Assembly (NCBI RefSeq): GCF_003601985.1
Contig: NZ_QZXA01000001.1
Location: 434,001 to 498,000 of the forward strand
Length of the DNA: 64,000 nucleotides
Reading direction: 5' to 3'
From: Mesorhizobium jarvisii
GTDB lineage: Bacteria; Pseudomonadota; Alphaproteobacteria; Rhizobiales; Rhizobiaceae
The translations under genes and the position numbers were made by a program. This document shows, in pieces, positions 63,390-64,000 of this stretch (positions within the stretch are counted from its first letter, which is position 1; the number at the start of each line of letters is the position of its first letter). Under the pieces are notes generated by a model. That model was given only the letters and a program-made list of their open reading frames with translations, had not been told where the DNA came from and did not search any database.

Positions 63390-64000
63390 GCGACGTGCTG
63401 CTTCAGGCCGAGAATGTCGGCATACGCTTTGGCGGGCTGCAAGCGCTGGAAGGGTTGAACCTGACGGTGCGCGACAGGGAGCTCTGCTGCATCATCGGGC
63501 CGAACGGCGCCGGCAAGAGCACCTTCCTCAACCTTTTGACCGGCACACTTCGCCCGACCAGCGGCAGCGTGCGCTTCCTCGGCCACGACATTGCCGGCCT
63601 GCCGCTGCACCGCATCGCCCGGCTCGGCATCGCCCGAAAATTCCAGATCCCGTCGGTCTTTCCGAGCCTCTCGGTCGAGGACAATCTCAAGGTCGCACGG
63701 TGGGGCACCTCGTCGCCGGTGCGTCCGGTCGGTGAGCTGCTGGACCTGGTCGCGCTTGGCAGCCGCGCGGCCACGCTGGCCGGCGAACTGGCGCACGGCC
63801 AGAAGCAATGGCTGGAGATCGGCATGGCATTGGCGATCGAGCCAAGGCTGCTGCTGCTCGACGAGCCGACCGCCGGCATGACGCCGCAGGAAACGCTGGC
63901 GACCGCGCAGATGCTGTTGCGGCTCAAGGGCGAGTTCTCGATCGTCGCTGTCGAGCACGACATCCGCTTCGTGCGGGCGCTGAACTGCGAGACGCTGGTG
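63386..64000 (+). CDS. LIV/Urt-type ABC transporter ATPase (LivG/UrtD-like), 3' end outside window
   Basis: First 205 residues of an ABC ATPase: Walker A GPNGAGKST at 38-46, KFQIPSVFPSLSVEDN loop, degenerate signature LAHGQKQWLEIGMAL, Walker B LLLLDEPTAGMTP and the switch His in VEHDIRFV. The atypical LAHGQ signature is shared by UrtD-type ATPases. The stop lies beyond the window end. A second ATPase and a binding protein would be expected just downstream. Confidence 0.92.
   Translation, partial: MSDVLLQAENVGIRFGGLQALEGLNLTVRDRELCCIIGPNGAGKSTFLNLLTGTLRPTSGSVRFLGHDIAGLPLHRIARLGIARKFQIPSVFPSLSVEDNLKVARWGTSSPVRPVGELLDLVALGSRAATLAGELAHGQKQWLEIGMALAIEPRLLLLDEPTAGMTPQETLATAQMLLRLKGEFSIVAVEHDIRFVRALNCETLV

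Overview
The window reads as chromosome of a soil alphaproteobacterium of the Rhizobiales, most likely Mesorhizobium or a close relative. The evidence is high GC, long runs of ABC uptake systems with small catabolic operons, ATGA-coupled genes, a pcaQ/pcaDCHGB block of the Sinorhizobium type, a sugar-acid dehydratase very like the rhizobial L-arabinonate dehydratase, and a two-palindrome repeat of the RIME type. I see no rRNA, tRNA, CRISPR array, transposase, phage gene or origin. About 65 genes are supported, two of them cut by the window ends.

Layout. 0-3.6 kb: CUT1-type ABC ATPase (partial), PfkB kinase and DhnA-type aldolase, divergent from a DeoR regulator. 3.8-9.6 kb: Gfo/Idh/MocA dehydrogenase, HSL-type hydrolase, LacI regulator, a second PfkB kinase and a KbaZ-like protein. 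9.6-19.3 kb: a probable amino-sugar locus (SIS protein, HutC-type GntR, divergent ROK protein, PIG-L protein, permeases and binding protein) facing a second binding protein with two permeases; neither system has its own ATPase.

19.3-32.3 kb is an aromatic-acid island. The operon pcaD-C-H-G-B-pobA runs leftward and pcaQ runs rightward. Beyond pcaQ lies a LIV-type ABC transporter followed by an SDR resembling coniferyl-alcohol dehydrogenase and an aromatic-aldehyde-type dehydrogenase. The promoters of pcaD and of the transporter operon carry nearly the same 67-base block, including a PcaQ box, so uptake and ring-cleavage genes look co-regulated.

32.3-43 kb: aldose epimerase, GntR, IlvD/Edd sugar-acid dehydratase, SDR and AraD1/GguC-like FAH protein (non-phosphorylative sugar-acid catabolism), then a PotD/A/B/C-type transporter and an FAD-linked 2-hydroxyacid dehydrogenase. 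43-52.4 kb: two divergent operons around a GntR gene; one has DUF3830, TIGR04076, aldo/keto reductase, NTF2-like and LIV binding-protein genes, the other has the LIV ATPases, permeases and a DadA-type oxidoreductase. The substrate is unknown. 52.5-56.8 kb: M20 peptidase/deacylase, APH-fold kinase, class III PLP enzyme and GntR, resembling a hydroxylysine kinase/phospho-lyase route. 57-64 kb: GNAT acetyltransferase coupled to a MalT-like LuxR regulator, then a class II HDAC/acetylpolyamine-deacetylase-like enzyme leading a LIV/Urt-type transporter that runs off the window.

All functions are assigned by reading motifs, gene order and remembered family features. No database search was run.
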